The position numbers and the translations under genes were made by a program. Under the pieces are notes generated by a model. That model saw only the letters and a program-made list of their open reading frames with translations. It did not search any database and was not told the origin of the DNA. From Rhodococcoides fascians A44A (GTDB lineage Bacteria > Actinomycetota > Actinomycetes > Mycobacteriales > Mycobacteriaceae), in assembly GCF_000760735.1 (NCBI RefSeq), contig NZ_JMEX01000005.1, positions 434,396-482,653 on the forward strand: a stretch of 48,258 nt of DNA, given 5' to 3'. Below, in pieces: positions 24,873 to 33,075 of this stretch; positions within the stretch are counted from its first letter, which is position 1; the number at the start of each line of letters is the position of its first letter.

Positions 24873-26753
24873 TCAGTTCGACCCGAGCCACCCGGCGATG
24901 CGGCGCGTCAGGTCTTCCGGCGTGAGCCCCAGTTCACGGTGGATCTGCTCGCGTGACGCGTGATCCAGGAATCGCTGCGGAACTCCGATGTCGCGGCACG
25001 CGGTGTCCACACCGACTGCCCGGACCGCCGCGGACACCGTCGATCCGACGCCTCCGTGCACCCCCGAATCCTCGAGGGTCACGACGAGTTTGTACTCCTC
25101 GGCCAATTTCAGCAGGGCCTCCGGGACCGGAAGCACCCATCGTGGATCGACTACGGTCACCGACACACCGTGCTCGGCCAGAGCGGCAGCCGTCTCGAGC
25201 GCCAGTCCTGCGAAGGCGCCGACGGCCACGATGAGCACGTCTCGGCCCGCGGAATCAGGCTCGGCCAACACGTCGATGACACCGTCGAGACGTCGGAGCG
25301 CCGGGATGTCCTCCGTGACAGCGCCCTTCGGGAACCTGAGGGCAGTGGGCCCGTCACTCACCGCGAGTGCCTCGCCGAGTTCCTCACGGAGAGAGGCGCA
25401 GTCGCGTGGTGCGGCAACCCGCATGCCGGGAACGATCCCGAGCAACGACATGTCCCACATGCCGTTGTGGCTGGCACCGTCGGCACCGGTGACACCGGCG
25501 CGGTCCAGAACGAGAGTGACCGGCAGATTCAGCAGCGCAACGTCCATCAGTAGTTGGTCGAAGGCGCGATTGAGGAACGTCGAGTACACGGCGACGACGG
25601 GGTGCAGGCCACCGAGCGCAAGGCCTGCCGCCGACGTCATTGCATGCTGTTCGGCGATCCCGACGTCGAACATACGGGTGGGGTACTTCTCCCCGAACGC
25701 CGCGAGGCCGGTGGGACCCGCCATGGCCGCGGTGATCGCGACGATGTCCTCACGCTCGGCCGCACGGTCGATCAATTCGGCCGAGAACACGGACGTCCAA
25801 TCGGGAGCCGATTGCTTGCGGGCGAGCCCGGTCAGGGGATCGATGACGCCGGTGGCGTGCATCTGGTCGGCGACGTTGTTCTCGGCGTGGGCGTACCCCA
25901 TACCCTTGCGAGTGACTGCGTGCACGATCACCGGGCCGCCGTATGCCTTGGCTCGGCGCAAGGCGGACTCCATGGCCTGCTCGTCGTGACCGTCGACCGG
26001 TCCCAGGTATTTGATGCCGAGGTCGGTGAACAGGACCTGAGGGCTGATGGCGTCCTTGACGCCCGCTTTCATGCCGTGCAGCATCGCGTACGCCGTCTTG
26101 CCGAACAACGGAATCTTGCGGACGATGCGGCGTCCGTTGTCGAGAATGCGCTCGTAGCCCGGCTGCAGGCGTAGGGCGGCCAGATGTTCGGCCAATCCGC
26201 CGATGGTGGGAGCGTAGGAGCGACCGTTGTCGTTGACGACGATCACGAGGGAACGATCCTTGCCCGCCGCGATGTTGTTGAGTGCTTCCCAACACATCCC
26301 GCCCGTCAGCGCTCCGTCACCGACGACGGCGACGACGTGGCGGTCGCTCTGCCCGGTCAGCTGAAAAGCCTTGGCCAGCCCGTCCGCGTAGGACAAGGAC
26401 GCCGACGCATGCGAGGACTCGACCCAGTCGTGTTCGCTCTCGGCGCGCGAGGGGTAGCCGGACAGTCCGCCCTGCTTGCGGAGCGACGCGAACTCGGCGG
26501 TGCGGCCGGTGACCATCTTGTGCACGTACGCCTGATGGCCGGTGTCCCAGATGATCGGGTCACGCGGAGAATCGAACGTGCGGTGGACGGCCAACGTCAG
26601 CTCGACGACACCCAGGTTGGGACCCAGATGACCTCCGGTGGCCGACACCGTCTCGACGAGGAATTCACGGATCTCCTCGGCCAGATCCACCACCTCCGCC
26701 GGCGAAAGACGGCGCAGGTCCTCAGGCGACTGAACGCGCGCTAGAACACCCAA
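24873..26753 (-). CDS. dxs: 1-deoxy-D-xylulose-5-phosphate synthase
   Basis: A 626-residue thiamine-diphosphate enzyme that condenses pyruvate with glyceraldehyde-3-phosphate, the first step of the MEP isoprenoid pathway. N-terminal [15 protein letters not shown] and [11 protein letters not shown] are family hallmarks. The TPP motif is [16 protein letters not shown]. The transketolase region has [18 protein letters not shown] and [15 protein letters not shown]. The start is a TTG at 26753: it gives the expected N-terminus [13 protein letters not shown] and is preceded by GGAGGG about 10 bases upstream, while no ATG or GTG is suitably placed. Isoprenoid units are needed for the decaprenyl carriers that AftC uses. 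Rv2682c equivalent. Confidence 0.95.
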   Translation of the reverse strand: MGVLARVQSPEDLRRLSPAEVVDLAEEIREFLVETVSATGGHLGPNLGVVELTLAVHRTFDSPRDPIIWDTGHQAYVHKMVTGRTAEFASLRKQGGLSGYPSRAESEHDWVESSHASASLSYADGLAKAFQLTGQSDRHVVAVVGDGALTGGMCWEALNNIAAGKDRSLVIVVNDNGRSYAPTIGGLAEHLAALRLQPGYERILDNGRRIVRKIPLFGKTAYAMLHGMKAGVKDAISPQVLFTDLGIKYLGPVDGHDEQAMESALRRAKAYGGPVIVHAVTRKGMGYAHAENNVADQMHATGVIDPLTGLARKQSAPDWTSVFSAELIDRAAEREDIVAITAAMAGPTGLAAFGEKYPTRMFDVGIAEQHAMTSAAGLALGGLHPVVAVYSTFLNRAFDQLLMDVALLNLPVTLVLDRAGVTGADGASHNGMWDMSLLGIVPGMRVAAPRDCASLREELGEALAVSDGPTALRFPKGAVTEDIPALRRLDGVIDVLAEPDSAGRDVLIVAVGAFAGLALETAAALAEHGVSVTVVDPRWVLPVPEALLKLAEEYKLVVTLEDSGVHGGVGSTVSAAVRAVGVDTACRDIGVPQRFLDHASREQIHRELGLTPEDLTRRIAGWLGSN

Positions 26754-26837
26754 CGAGATCGCTCCCTCCGGCCGGAAACTTCGGCAACACGTGCGGTACT
26801 TCGATGTCGATGGCTCGACACTTCTTCGATCAGAACA

Positions 26838-26859
26838 GTCTACGTAGCGAAACGTAGAC
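26838..26859 (-). promoter_or_regulatory. Inverted repeat at the likely dxs promoter
   Basis: GTCTACGT (26838-26845) and ACGTAGAC (26852-26859) are an exact 8-bp inverted repeat with a 6-base centre. Read on the minus strand, a TAGACT box falls within one arm, about 85 bases before the dxs start, so the repeat may overlap the dxs -10. It could be an operator for dxs. The rest of the 254-base gap (26754-27007) holds no gene that I can support. Confidence 0.45.
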
Positions 26860-26995
26860 GCCGTACCGACACTGCCGATGCCGTACCGCGACCACCGCAG
26901 AATCATGTACCGACTCCGACAATACTGTGACCTCCGGGCAACACGACCATCACGCCCACGCGTCGATGATCACACCGAACCCCGAGGTCGGAGCA

Positions 26996-27007
26996 TAGGG
27001 TTGCCTC
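26996..27007 (+). promoter_or_regulatory. Leaderless-type -10 element for glsA
   Basis: TAGGGT (26996-27001) is followed by exactly six bases and the ATG at 27008. No ribosome site intervenes. No convincing -35. Confidence 0.5.
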
Positions 27008-28834
27008 ATGTCGAGCGTCGTGGATCGAATACTCCAACACGTCTTCGACGCGTGCCGAGACGACACCTCGGGCAGCGTCGCCGATTACATCCCCGAACTC
27101 GCCGCGGTCGCGCCCGACGGTTTCGGGATCGCCCTGGCGACGAGCGACGGGTACGTGTACGAGGTGGGCGACACGTCGACGCTGTTCACGATCCAGTCGA
27201 TCTCGAAGCCCTTCACCTACGGACTGGCCCTCGCCGACCGGGGTGAGGACGCCGTCGCGCAGAAGATCGACATCGAGCCGTCGGGTGAACCGTTCAACGA
27301 GATCAGTCTCGATCCGATCACCGAACGCCCACGCAATCCGATGATCAATGCGGGAGCCATCACCTCGGCGTCGCTGATCGCCGGGAAGTCGGCCGCGGAT
27401 CGGTTCGAACGAATCCGTCAGGCCTACTCCCGGTACGCGGGTCGCTCGCTGACGTTCAACGAATCGGTGTACCGCTCCGAGGCCCGCACCGGCAACCGGA
27501 ACCGTGCGATCGGATACATGCTGCGCTCGTTCGACATCATCACCGACGATCCCGACGCCGCAGTGGATCTGTACTTCCGCCAGTGCTCCATCGACGTCAC
27601 CGCGGTCGACCTCGCCATGATGGCTGCCACCATGGCGAACAACGGCTCAAACCCGCGCACGAAGGAACGTGCACTCGCACCGGCGTTGGTGGAGCGCGTC
27701 CTCAGTGTGATGACGACGTGCGGGATGTACGACGGTGCGGGCGACTGGGTCGCGCGAGTGGGGATGCCGGCGAAGAGCGGGGTGGGCGGCGGCATTCTGG
27801 CCGTCCTGCCCGGTCAGATGGGAATCGCGGTCTACTCCCCCCGGCTCGACCCGCACGGAAACAGCGTGCGCGGCGTCGCGGCGTGCCGAGAACTGTCACG
27901 CAAGCTCGAACTTCACTTCCTGCACGTCACGCGCGCGGCCCGGTCCGCGATCCGCGGCAAGTACACCGTCGGTGAGGCCCCGTCGCGTCGCCGACGAAGC
28001 GACGTCGAGCAGGCCGCTCTCGCTCGGTTCGGCAGCCGCGCTCGGGTGTACGAGCTGCACGGCGATCTGTTGTTCTCCGGGGCGGAGACCGCGGTTCGCG
28101 AGATCGGAAACCTCGACGAACAGCTCGATGCGTTGGTCATCGACGTCCGCGGCGTCGACGAGGTCAGTGACGTGGCGCGCGGAATGTTCGACAGCGTGCT
28201 CGGTCACCTGTCCGAGCATGGTTGCAGGGCCTCGCTCGTCGACCCTGCGGGTGTTCTGGGTCGCACCAGTTCGAGCATCGATCCGGGCGGCGCATCCGGC
28301 CGCGTCTTCGCCGACCTGGGTTCCGCCATTCAATGGGCCGAGGAGATTCTGCTCGACAAGTACTGCGTCGGACCTCGCCAACCCGACCGTATCGCCTTGC
28401 GGGACCACCCGGTGCTCGACGGCTTGACCCCGGCCGAATACGCCGCTGTCGAACCCGCCTTCACCGTGCACACCTACGCAAGGGGCGACACCGTCGTGAC
28501 CAGCGGACAACCGGCCGCCGGGTTGTTTCTCGTACTGGCCGGGCAGGTGTCGTCGTCGTTCACCTCACCGGGAGGCCGACATCACCGCATCTCGACGCTG
28601 TCTCCTGGGATGAGTTTCGGCGAGATGCCCCTTCTGGCCCGAACGGAGTTCCTGCTCGATTTCCGGGCGGACACCCCGTTGTCGGTCGCCGTAATGTCGG
28701 TTCGAGATTTCGAAGCGTTGTCCGAGTCGGCACCGTCGGTGAAGCTGGAGCTTCTCACCACCCTCGCGACCGGTGCGTACATGCAGATGAACACCGCGAT
28801 CAAATCTCTCGGGCAGTTCGATGTGGGGCGCTGA
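27008..28834 (+). CDS. glsA: Glutaminase A fused to STAS and cyclic-nucleotide-binding-like domains
   Basis: A 608-residue three-domain protein. Residues about 1-310 are a complete serine-dependent glutaminase (L-glutamine to glutamate plus ammonia) with the SxxK motif SISK (64-67), NPMINAGAI, the EsvYRSEA region and a GVGGGI segment. Residues about 345-420 resemble a STAS domain (VYELHGDLLFSGAE, LVIDVRGVDEV). Residues about 460-590 resemble a cNMP-binding domain with a LFLVLAGQV strand and FGEMPLLAR, but the phosphate-binding cassette lacks the usual PRAA/T. It may therefore sense something other than cAMP, or be structural. Bacterial glutaminases are often about 310 residues, so half of this protein is regulatory. 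A hairpin overlaps its 3' end. Confidence 0.93.
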   Translation: MSSVVDRILQHVFDACRDDTSGSVADYIPELAAVAPDGFGIALATSDGYVYEVGDTSTLFTIQSISKPFTYGLALADRGEDAVAQKIDIEPSGEPFNEISLDPITERPRNPMINAGAITSASLIAGKSAADRFERIRQAYSRYAGRSLTFNESVYRSEARTGNRNRAIGYMLRSFDIITDDPDAAVDLYFRQCSIDVTAVDLAMMAATMANNGSNPRTKERALAPALVERVLSVMTTCGMYDGAGDWVARVGMPAKSGVGGGILAVLPGQMGIAVYSPRLDPHGNSVRGVAACRELSRKLELHFLHVTRAARSAIRGKYTVGEAPSRRRRSDVEQAALARFGSRARVYELHGDLLFSGAETAVREIGNLDEQLDALVIDVRGVDEVSDVARGMFDSVLGHLSEHGCRASLVDPAGVLGRTSSSIDPGGASGRVFADLGSAIQWAEEILLDKYCVGPRQPDRIALRDHPVLDGLTPAEYAAVEPAFTVHTYARGDTVVTSGQPAAGLFLVLAGQVSSSFTSPGGRHHRISTLSPGMSFGEMPLLARTEFLLDFRADTPLSVAVMSVRDFEALSESAPSVKLELLTTLATGAYMQMNTAIKSLGQFDVGR

Positions 28835-28850
28835 GGCCCCACATCGAACT
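28815..28850. terminator. Bidirectional terminator with the glsA stop codon in the loop
   Basis: AGTTCGATGTGGGGC (28815-28829) pairs perfectly with GCCCCACATCGAACT (28836-28850), leaving a 6-base loop GCTGAG that contains the glsA TGA (28832-28834). It lies between convergent glsA and rskA. The 15-bp GC-rich stem makes it the strongest terminator candidate in the window. Confidence 0.85.
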
Positions 28851-28867
28851 CGACCGGCGTCGACGCG

Positions 28868-29659
28868 TCACGCGTCGAGTGTCACCATCGTCAGAACCTC
28901 TGTCGGCTGCGGAGATCCGCCTGCGGGCTCGAGCGAGAACGCGAAGTTCGTTGCCGCGCCCATGCCGTCGATTACAGTGCCGTCGCCGTCGGCCAACTGT
29001 TCGGCCGTCACCAGACCGACCGACCGAGGCGTGCCGTCGACGAACCACATCTGGTAGTCCTGGCCTGCCGCGGGTGCGGAAACGCCGTCGAGCGTGACGA
29101 CGAGCGAACCCGACTCACGGGAGTAGGAGATGTTCGCCGTGCCGCCACCGGGGAACTCGGCGGTGGTCTCACGTGCGTCCGGCGCTGCCACGATCTGTTC
29201 CGCCTGGGTCGGTGCCGGGTCGTTGCCCAGTACCTGGGTGGCGACCACTCCGCCGCCGACGGCCACGACGACTGCTGCCGCTGCGGCGAGCATCGTGGTA
29301 CGCCACCGACTTGCCCCTGGGCCGTTCCGCCCCCTCCGCTCCTGCTTGGCGCGGCGATCTCGGTGTCCGCGCAGAGTGGTCACCGTCGCGGGTGCGGGTT
29401 CGGCGACGTCCTGCGTGATGCGCGGAATTTCTTGCAGCACGCGATCTCTCAGCTGAGCCGGGGGTTCCGCGGCATCCAGGACGGACACCAGCGCAAGAGT
29501 TTCCTGTATCTCGCCGACAAGGATGTTGAACTGCACACGGGCGGTGTCGTCCACCGCCGCACGGTCACGTTCGATGTCGGCTTCCTCGGCGGCGCTCACC
29601 GCATGGAGGGCGTACACCTCGGCGGCGTCGAGCAGCCGCTGTCGCGTTGCTTCGCTCAT
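28868..29659 (-). CDS. rskA: Anti-sigma factor RskA
   Basis: A 263-residue membrane anti-sigma factor. The N-terminal cytosolic sigma-binding part (1-80) reads LLDAAEVYALHAVSAAEEADIE, as in RskA. A basic linker is followed by a single transmembrane helix (MLAAAAAVVVAVGGGVVATQ, about 123-142). The extracellular C-terminal domain contains LDGVSAPAAGQDYQMWFVDG, the RskA signature. Such proteins release their sigma factor after regulated proteolysis by a Rip1-type site-2 protease. The ATG overlaps the sigK stop (ATGA), the standard sigma/anti-sigma coupling. A terminator follows. Confidence 0.95.
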   Translation of the reverse strand: MSEATRQRLLDAAEVYALHAVSAAEEADIERDRAAVDDTARVQFNILVGEIQETLALVSVLDAAEPPAQLRDRVLQEIPRITQDVAEPAPATVTTLRGHRDRRAKQERRGRNGPGASRWRTTMLAAAAAVVVAVGGGVVATQVLGNDPAPTQAEQIVAAPDARETTAEFPGGGTANISYSRESGSLVVTLDGVSAPAAGQDYQMWFVDGTPRSVGLVTAEQLADGDGTVIDGMGAATNFAFSLEPAGGSPQPTEVLTMVTLDA

Positions 29660-30396
29660 GAGGGTGTCACCCCCAGACATGTCTTCAACTTGATCAGTCC
29701 GTCCCGTATTCGCGATTTGATCGTCGGAACCGCGACCCCGAGCCGCTCCGCCACTTCGCGGTATGTCCAACCGCTGTAATAAGCCATTCGTACCGACTCG
29801 CGTTGCGTATCGGTCAGTGTGTCGAGGCACGCAACCACGGCGTCGGATTCCAGTCGCTGGGTGACGGCCTCGAGCACCTCGTCGTGTTCCGGGGTGTGGC
29901 TGATCGCCCCGTACGCAGCTTCACGGTCGGTCCCGGACTGCTCGGACCGCACGCGGTCCACCGCGCGCCGGTGCGCCAACGTCATGATCCACGCCAGGGG
30001 GCTTCCCTGGTTGGGGTCGTAGTTGGGTGCCGACTTCCAGATCTGGAGGAACACCTCCTGCGTCGTCTCCTCGCTGTACCCCGGGTCGCGAAGGACACGC
30101 AGCACCATGCCGTAGACACGTGCGCTGGTGGCGTCGTACAACTCGCCGAAGGCGCGTTGGTCACCACCGGCGACCGCGGCCATCAGCCGGCGGAGCCGCT
30201 CCATCTCGTCTGCTCGCAGGTTGCGCAACTGCGCACTGGGCACAGCACAGGCCGCACCTTGTTCTGCCGACGGGTCGTCTTCTGAATCCGGTGGCCCCTG
30301 GTACTGCGAGCCCGGCGTGGGGTCCGTGCTCACCGTGACGATGTCCCAACGAATTCGACTCTGATCGCGTTCATTGATCAAGAGAGTAGTGCTCAT
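29656..30396 (-). CDS. sigK: ECF sigma factor SigK
   Basis: A 246-residue ECF sigma factor (ECF19/SigK group, identified by the adjacent RskA). Region 2 runs around [22 protein letters not shown] and [25 protein letters not shown]; region 4 has [42 protein letters not shown]. In M. tuberculosis SigK drives mpt70/mpt83 and itself. ATG 30396 keeps 21 extra residues; a GTG at 30333 would give 225 residues, and the mycobacterial protein (187 residues) is shorter still, so the start is uncertain. A SigK-type promoter lies 46 bases upstream of the ATG. Confidence 0.92.
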   Translation of the reverse strand: MSTTLLINERDQSRIRWDIVTVSTDPTPGSQYQGPPDSEDDPSAEQGAACAVPSAQLRNLRADEMERLRRLMAAVAGGDQRAFGELYDATSARVYGMVLRVLRDPGYSEETTQEVFLQIWKSAPNYDPNQGSPLAWIMTLAHRRAVDRVRSEQSGTDREAAYGAISHTPEHDEVLEAVTQRLESDAVVACLDTLTDTQRESVRMAYYSGWTYREVAERLGVAVPTIKSRIRDGLIKLKTCLGVTPS

Positions 30397-30441
30397 GTTG
30401 CTCTCACACCGAAACCTCCGCGTTTTCCCGCCGCACAACAT

Positions 30442-30468
30442 ATTCGGTACACCCTGCGCCGCGGATGG
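30442..30468 (-). promoter_or_regulatory. SigK-type autoregulatory promoter of sigK-rskA
   Basis: On the minus strand CCATCC (30468-30463) and CCGAAT (30447-30442) are separated by 15 bases. These are the -35 and -10 sequences reported for SigK promoters in M. tuberculosis. They precede sigK in the right orientation, with a predicted leader of about 40 bases to the ATG at 30396. This supports both the SigK assignment and self-activation. Confidence 0.8.
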
Positions 30469-30476
30469 CTGCGCGG

Positions 30477-30520
30477 GATAATCGATTGCACTTCGAGGTC
30501 GATTCGGACAATCTTGGAGG
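30477..30520 (+). promoter_or_regulatory. Divergent SigA-type promoter and ribosome site of the ABC exporter
   Basis: GATAAT (30477-30482) is a good -10 for transcription to the right. Its -35 region would fall near 30454-30459, inside the spacer of the SigK promoter, so the two holoenzymes cannot bind together. A TGGAGG ribosome site (30515-30520) stands 10 bases before ATG 30531. Confidence 0.55.
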
Positions 30521-30530
30521 AATGGGACAC

Positions 30531-31514
30531 ATGCCTGCGATCGAGACATCGGGCCTGATCAAACGCTTCGGCGACAACACTGCGGTGGACGGAATAGACC
30601 TGTCGGTTCCGAGTGGAGGTGTATACGGTGTCCTCGGCCCCAACGGAGCAGGCAAGACGACCACGATCCGAATGCTCGCGACCCTCCTTCCGATCGACGG
30701 CGGGTCGGCGCGCGTCCTCGGCCACGACGTCGCCTCCGAGGCGGACGCCATTCGCGGCAAAGTCTCGCTGACCGGCCAGTTCGCCTCGCTGGACGAGGAT
30801 CTGACCGGTACCGAGAATTTGATCCTGCTGGCCCGGCTCTACGGATACTCGCGTCCGGCGGCGCGGTCGCGAGCGGACGAGCTGCTCACCGCGTTCGGGA
30901 TCGCCGACGCCGGGTCTCGCCAGGTGAAGACGTACTCGGGCGGTATGCGGCGTCGGATCGACATCGCTGCGAGCATCATCGTCACTCCCGAGCTGATCTT
31001 CCTCGACGAGCCGACGACCGGCCTGGACCCTCGCAGCCGCAATCAGGTGTGGGACATCGTCCGCGCTCTCGTCGGTGGCGGCACGACGGTTCTGCTCACC
31101 ACTCAGTACCTCGACGAAGCCGATCAACTGGCCGGACGGATCGCGGTCATCGACCGCGGCAAGGTCATCGCGGAAGGCACCACCGGCGAACTGAAGGCGT
31201 CGGTCGGCGCGGGCTCGCTGCACGTGCGAGTGCTGGATCCCGCTCGACGATCCGAGGCCGCAGCGATTCTTCGCACGATTCTGTCCGAGTCGGTGACCGA
31301 GGAAGCAGATCCGGTCGCGCTGTCGGCTCGGCTGGACCGGACGTCGTCGGTGGCTGCCGCTCTGCCCGCGTTCGAGGACGCGGGAATCGCGGTGGCCTCG
31401 TTCGCCATCGGCCAACCCAGCCTCGACGAAGTGTTTCTCGCGCTGACCGGCCACCCCGCGGACGACGAGTCCGCCCGCACGAACGCCACCGAGAGAACAG
31501 AGACATCATCATGA
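30531..31514 (+). CDS. DrrA-like ABC exporter ATP-binding protein
   Basis: A 327-residue ATPase of the daunorubicin-resistance/ABC-2 class. Walker A is GPNGAGKTT, the signature is YSGGMRRR and Walker B is [15 protein letters not shown]. The switch region reads [11 protein letters not shown] with Gln where His is usual, typical of the DrrA group and not a defect. The C-terminal 90 residues form the DUF4162-like tail. ATG 30531 is preferred over ATG 30522, which is a single base from the TGGAGG site. The stop overlaps the permease start (ATGA). It should power export of a hydrophobic compound; substrate unknown. Confidence 0.94.
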   Translation: MPAIETSGLIKRFGDNTAVDGIDLSVPSGGVYGVLGPNGAGKTTTIRMLATLLPIDGGSARVLGHDVASEADAIRGKVSLTGQFASLDEDLTGTENLILLARLYGYSRPAARSRADELLTAFGIADAGSRQVKTYSGGMRRRIDIAASIIVTPELIFLDEPTTGLDPRSRNQVWDIVRALVGGGTTVLLTTQYLDEADQLAGRIAVIDRGKVIAEGTTGELKASVGAGSLHVRVLDPARRSEAAAILRTILSESVTEEADPVALSARLDRTSSVAAALPAFEDAGIAVASFAIGQPSLDEVFLALTGHPADDESARTNATERTETSS

Positions 31515-32347
31515 CAACGCTGTCGAAGGACGCGTCCGAGCAGGCCGCGGTCGCGGACGTACTACGAAGCGGCGCTACACGACCCCCGCGGCCGAACGCC
31601 GTCGCCAGCTCACTGTCCTTCGGGTGGCGAGCGCTCCTCAAGATCAAGCACGTCCCCGAGCAACTGTTCGACGTGACGATGTTCCCGATCATGTTCACGT
31701 TGCTGTTCACGTATCTGTTCGGAGGCGCTCTCGCCGGATCCACCACCGCCTACATCCAGTTCCTGTTGCCGGGAATTCTGGTGCAGACCGTCGTGATGAT
31801 CACGATGTACACGGGCGTGACGTTGAACAAGGACATCGAGAAGGGCGTGTTCGATCGGTTCCGATCGCTACCCATCTGGCGCCCGTCACCGTTGGTGGGC
31901 GCGCTCCTCGGTGACGTCGTCCGCTACTCACTGGCGTCGGTCATCGTGCTGATCCTCGGTCTCGTGATCGGGTTTCGGCCCGACGGCGGTCTCCTCGGCG
32001 TCGTCGCCTCGATCGCACTGCTGTTGATCTTCTCGTTCTGTCTCTCCTGGGTGTGGACGATGATCGCGATGATCGTGCGCACCGAGGCCGCGGTCATGGG
32101 CGTGTCGATGTTCATCCTGTTTCCGTTGACGTTCGCCAGCAACATCTTCGTCGACCCCCAGACCATGCCGGGGTGGCTCCGCGCGTTCGTCGAGGTCAAT
32201 CCGGTGAGCTTCCTCGTCACGTCCATCCGGTCGTTGATGTCGGGGGAACCGGACGCCACCAAGCTCGCGGTCACTGCCGCGATGTGTGGCGGCTTCCTAC
32301 TCGTGTTCGGGCCGATCACGATGCGTCTGTACAACCGCAAGACCTGA
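31511..32347 (+). CDS. ABC-2 type exporter permease (DrrB-like)
   Basis: A 278-residue permease with six transmembrane helices and an N-terminal cytosolic extension of about 45 residues, rich in Ala and Pro. Family cues are [39 protein letters not shown] (the intracellular coupling loop with DRFRSLP) and [28 protein letters not shown]. It pairs with the upstream ATPase as a two-gene DrrAB-type exporter. It ends 8 bases from the convergent CGNR gene with no visible terminator. Confidence 0.94.
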   Translation: MTTLSKDASEQAAVADVLRSGATRPPRPNAVASSLSFGWRALLKIKHVPEQLFDVTMFPIMFTLLFTYLFGGALAGSTTAYIQFLLPGILVQTVVMITMYTGVTLNKDIEKGVFDRFRSLPIWRPSPLVGALLGDVVRYSLASVIVLILGLVIGFRPDGGLLGVVASIALLLIFSFCLSWVWTMIAMIVRTEAAVMGVSMFILFPLTFASNIFVDPQTMPGWLRAFVEVNPVSFLVTSIRSLMSGEPDATKLAVTAAMCGGFLLVFGPITMRLYNRKT

Positions 32348-32355
32348 TCTTCTCG

Positions 32356-32880
32356 TCATGCGGGGGCGGCCTTGGCTCGGTGTCGCCGTACGGCGTCTCG
32401 GTTGGAACACACAGTGCCGCAGTACCGTTGCCTGCCGGTCCGCGACACGTCGGCGAACACTCGTACGCAGTCCTCCGCCGCGCACCTGCCCAGCCTGTTC
32501 ATTCCGCGACCGGTCAGATGCAGTGCCGTCCCGACGCTGACCAACGCCCGCACCACCGATCCGAGATCGATGTCCGGGTCGCGGTAGTGCATGTGCCATC
32601 CGTCGCCCGCATGGTTGGTCAAGCGCGGGTACGCCGACGCCTGCGCGAGCAGTCCGTTGAGGATGTCCGCCCGTGCTTGTTCGGTATCGGCGTCGATCAC
32701 CGCCTCCCACTCGCGGAGAAACGCAACGGTGGCGGTGACGTCCGCATCGGTTGCCGGTGCGTCGAGGACGAGTCCACCCTCGATGCACCGATGCCCGAGC
32801 TCGTCCGCCGACGTCGGCGGCGAATTGAGCAGGTCGACTCCTAGTTGCACCGCATACGTTCCGTAAGGGTTGATATGCAC
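32356..32880 (-). CDS. CGNR zinc-finger transcriptional regulator (ABATE domain)
   Basis: A 174-residue predicted stress regulator. The N-terminal ABATE-like domain begins HINPYGTYAVQLGVDLLNSPP. The C-terminal CGNR zinc finger reads RCAAEDCVRVFADVSRTGRQ and then RYCGTVCSNRDAVRRHR, with four Cys and the CSNR form of CGNR. GTG 32880 is chosen because homologues start at the HINPYG segment; an upstream Met at 32916 would overlap the divergent small gene. Targets unknown. The neighbouring exporter and the small Cys protein are candidates. Confidence 0.88.
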   Translation of the reverse strand: MHINPYGTYAVQLGVDLLNSPPTSADELGHRCIEGGLVLDAPATDADVTATVAFLREWEAVIDADTEQARADILNGLLAQASAYPRLTNHAGDGWHMHYRDPDIDLGSVVRALVSVGTALHLTGRGMNRLGRCAAEDCVRVFADVSRTGRQRYCGTVCSNRDAVRRHRAKAAPA

Positions 32881-32906
32881 AAGACCATTACAGCACAGTT
32901 GTCGGT

Positions 32907-33059
32907 ATGACCGCACACACCCACACCTGGACCACCGAGAGCAGCCACAACACCAGCGAAGGCACCGTCACCTACCAGCGGTGCACCTGCGGCTCCCAGC
33001 GCATCCGCGCCCCGAAACCCGCCGCAGCCACGTCCGTCGCCGTCGTCGAAGCTCGGTGA
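32907..33059 (+). CDS. Small Cys-containing conserved-type protein (50 aa)
   Basis: A 50-residue open reading frame reading MTAHTHTWTTESSHNTSEG, then VTYQRCTCGSQRI and an Ala-rich tail. The pattern of Trp, SSH.TSEG, and Y.RC.CG looks like a family of small actinobacterial proteins that I have seen but cannot name. The two Cys (CTC) plus His residues could bind a metal. It starts 26 bases from the divergent CGNR gene and is too short for most gene finders. Codon positions show the normal high-GC third-base bias, supporting real coding. Confidence 0.65.
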   Translation: MTAHTHTWTTESSHNTSEGTVTYQRCTCGSQRIRAPKPAAATSVAVVEAR

Positions 33060-33075
33060 CCGGAGCTCCGTCCGG

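Noticed and set aside
31100..31125. Degenerate switch (Gln instead of His) in the exporter ATPase
   Set aside because: Gln at this position is normal for the DrrA group, so it is not evidence of inactivation.
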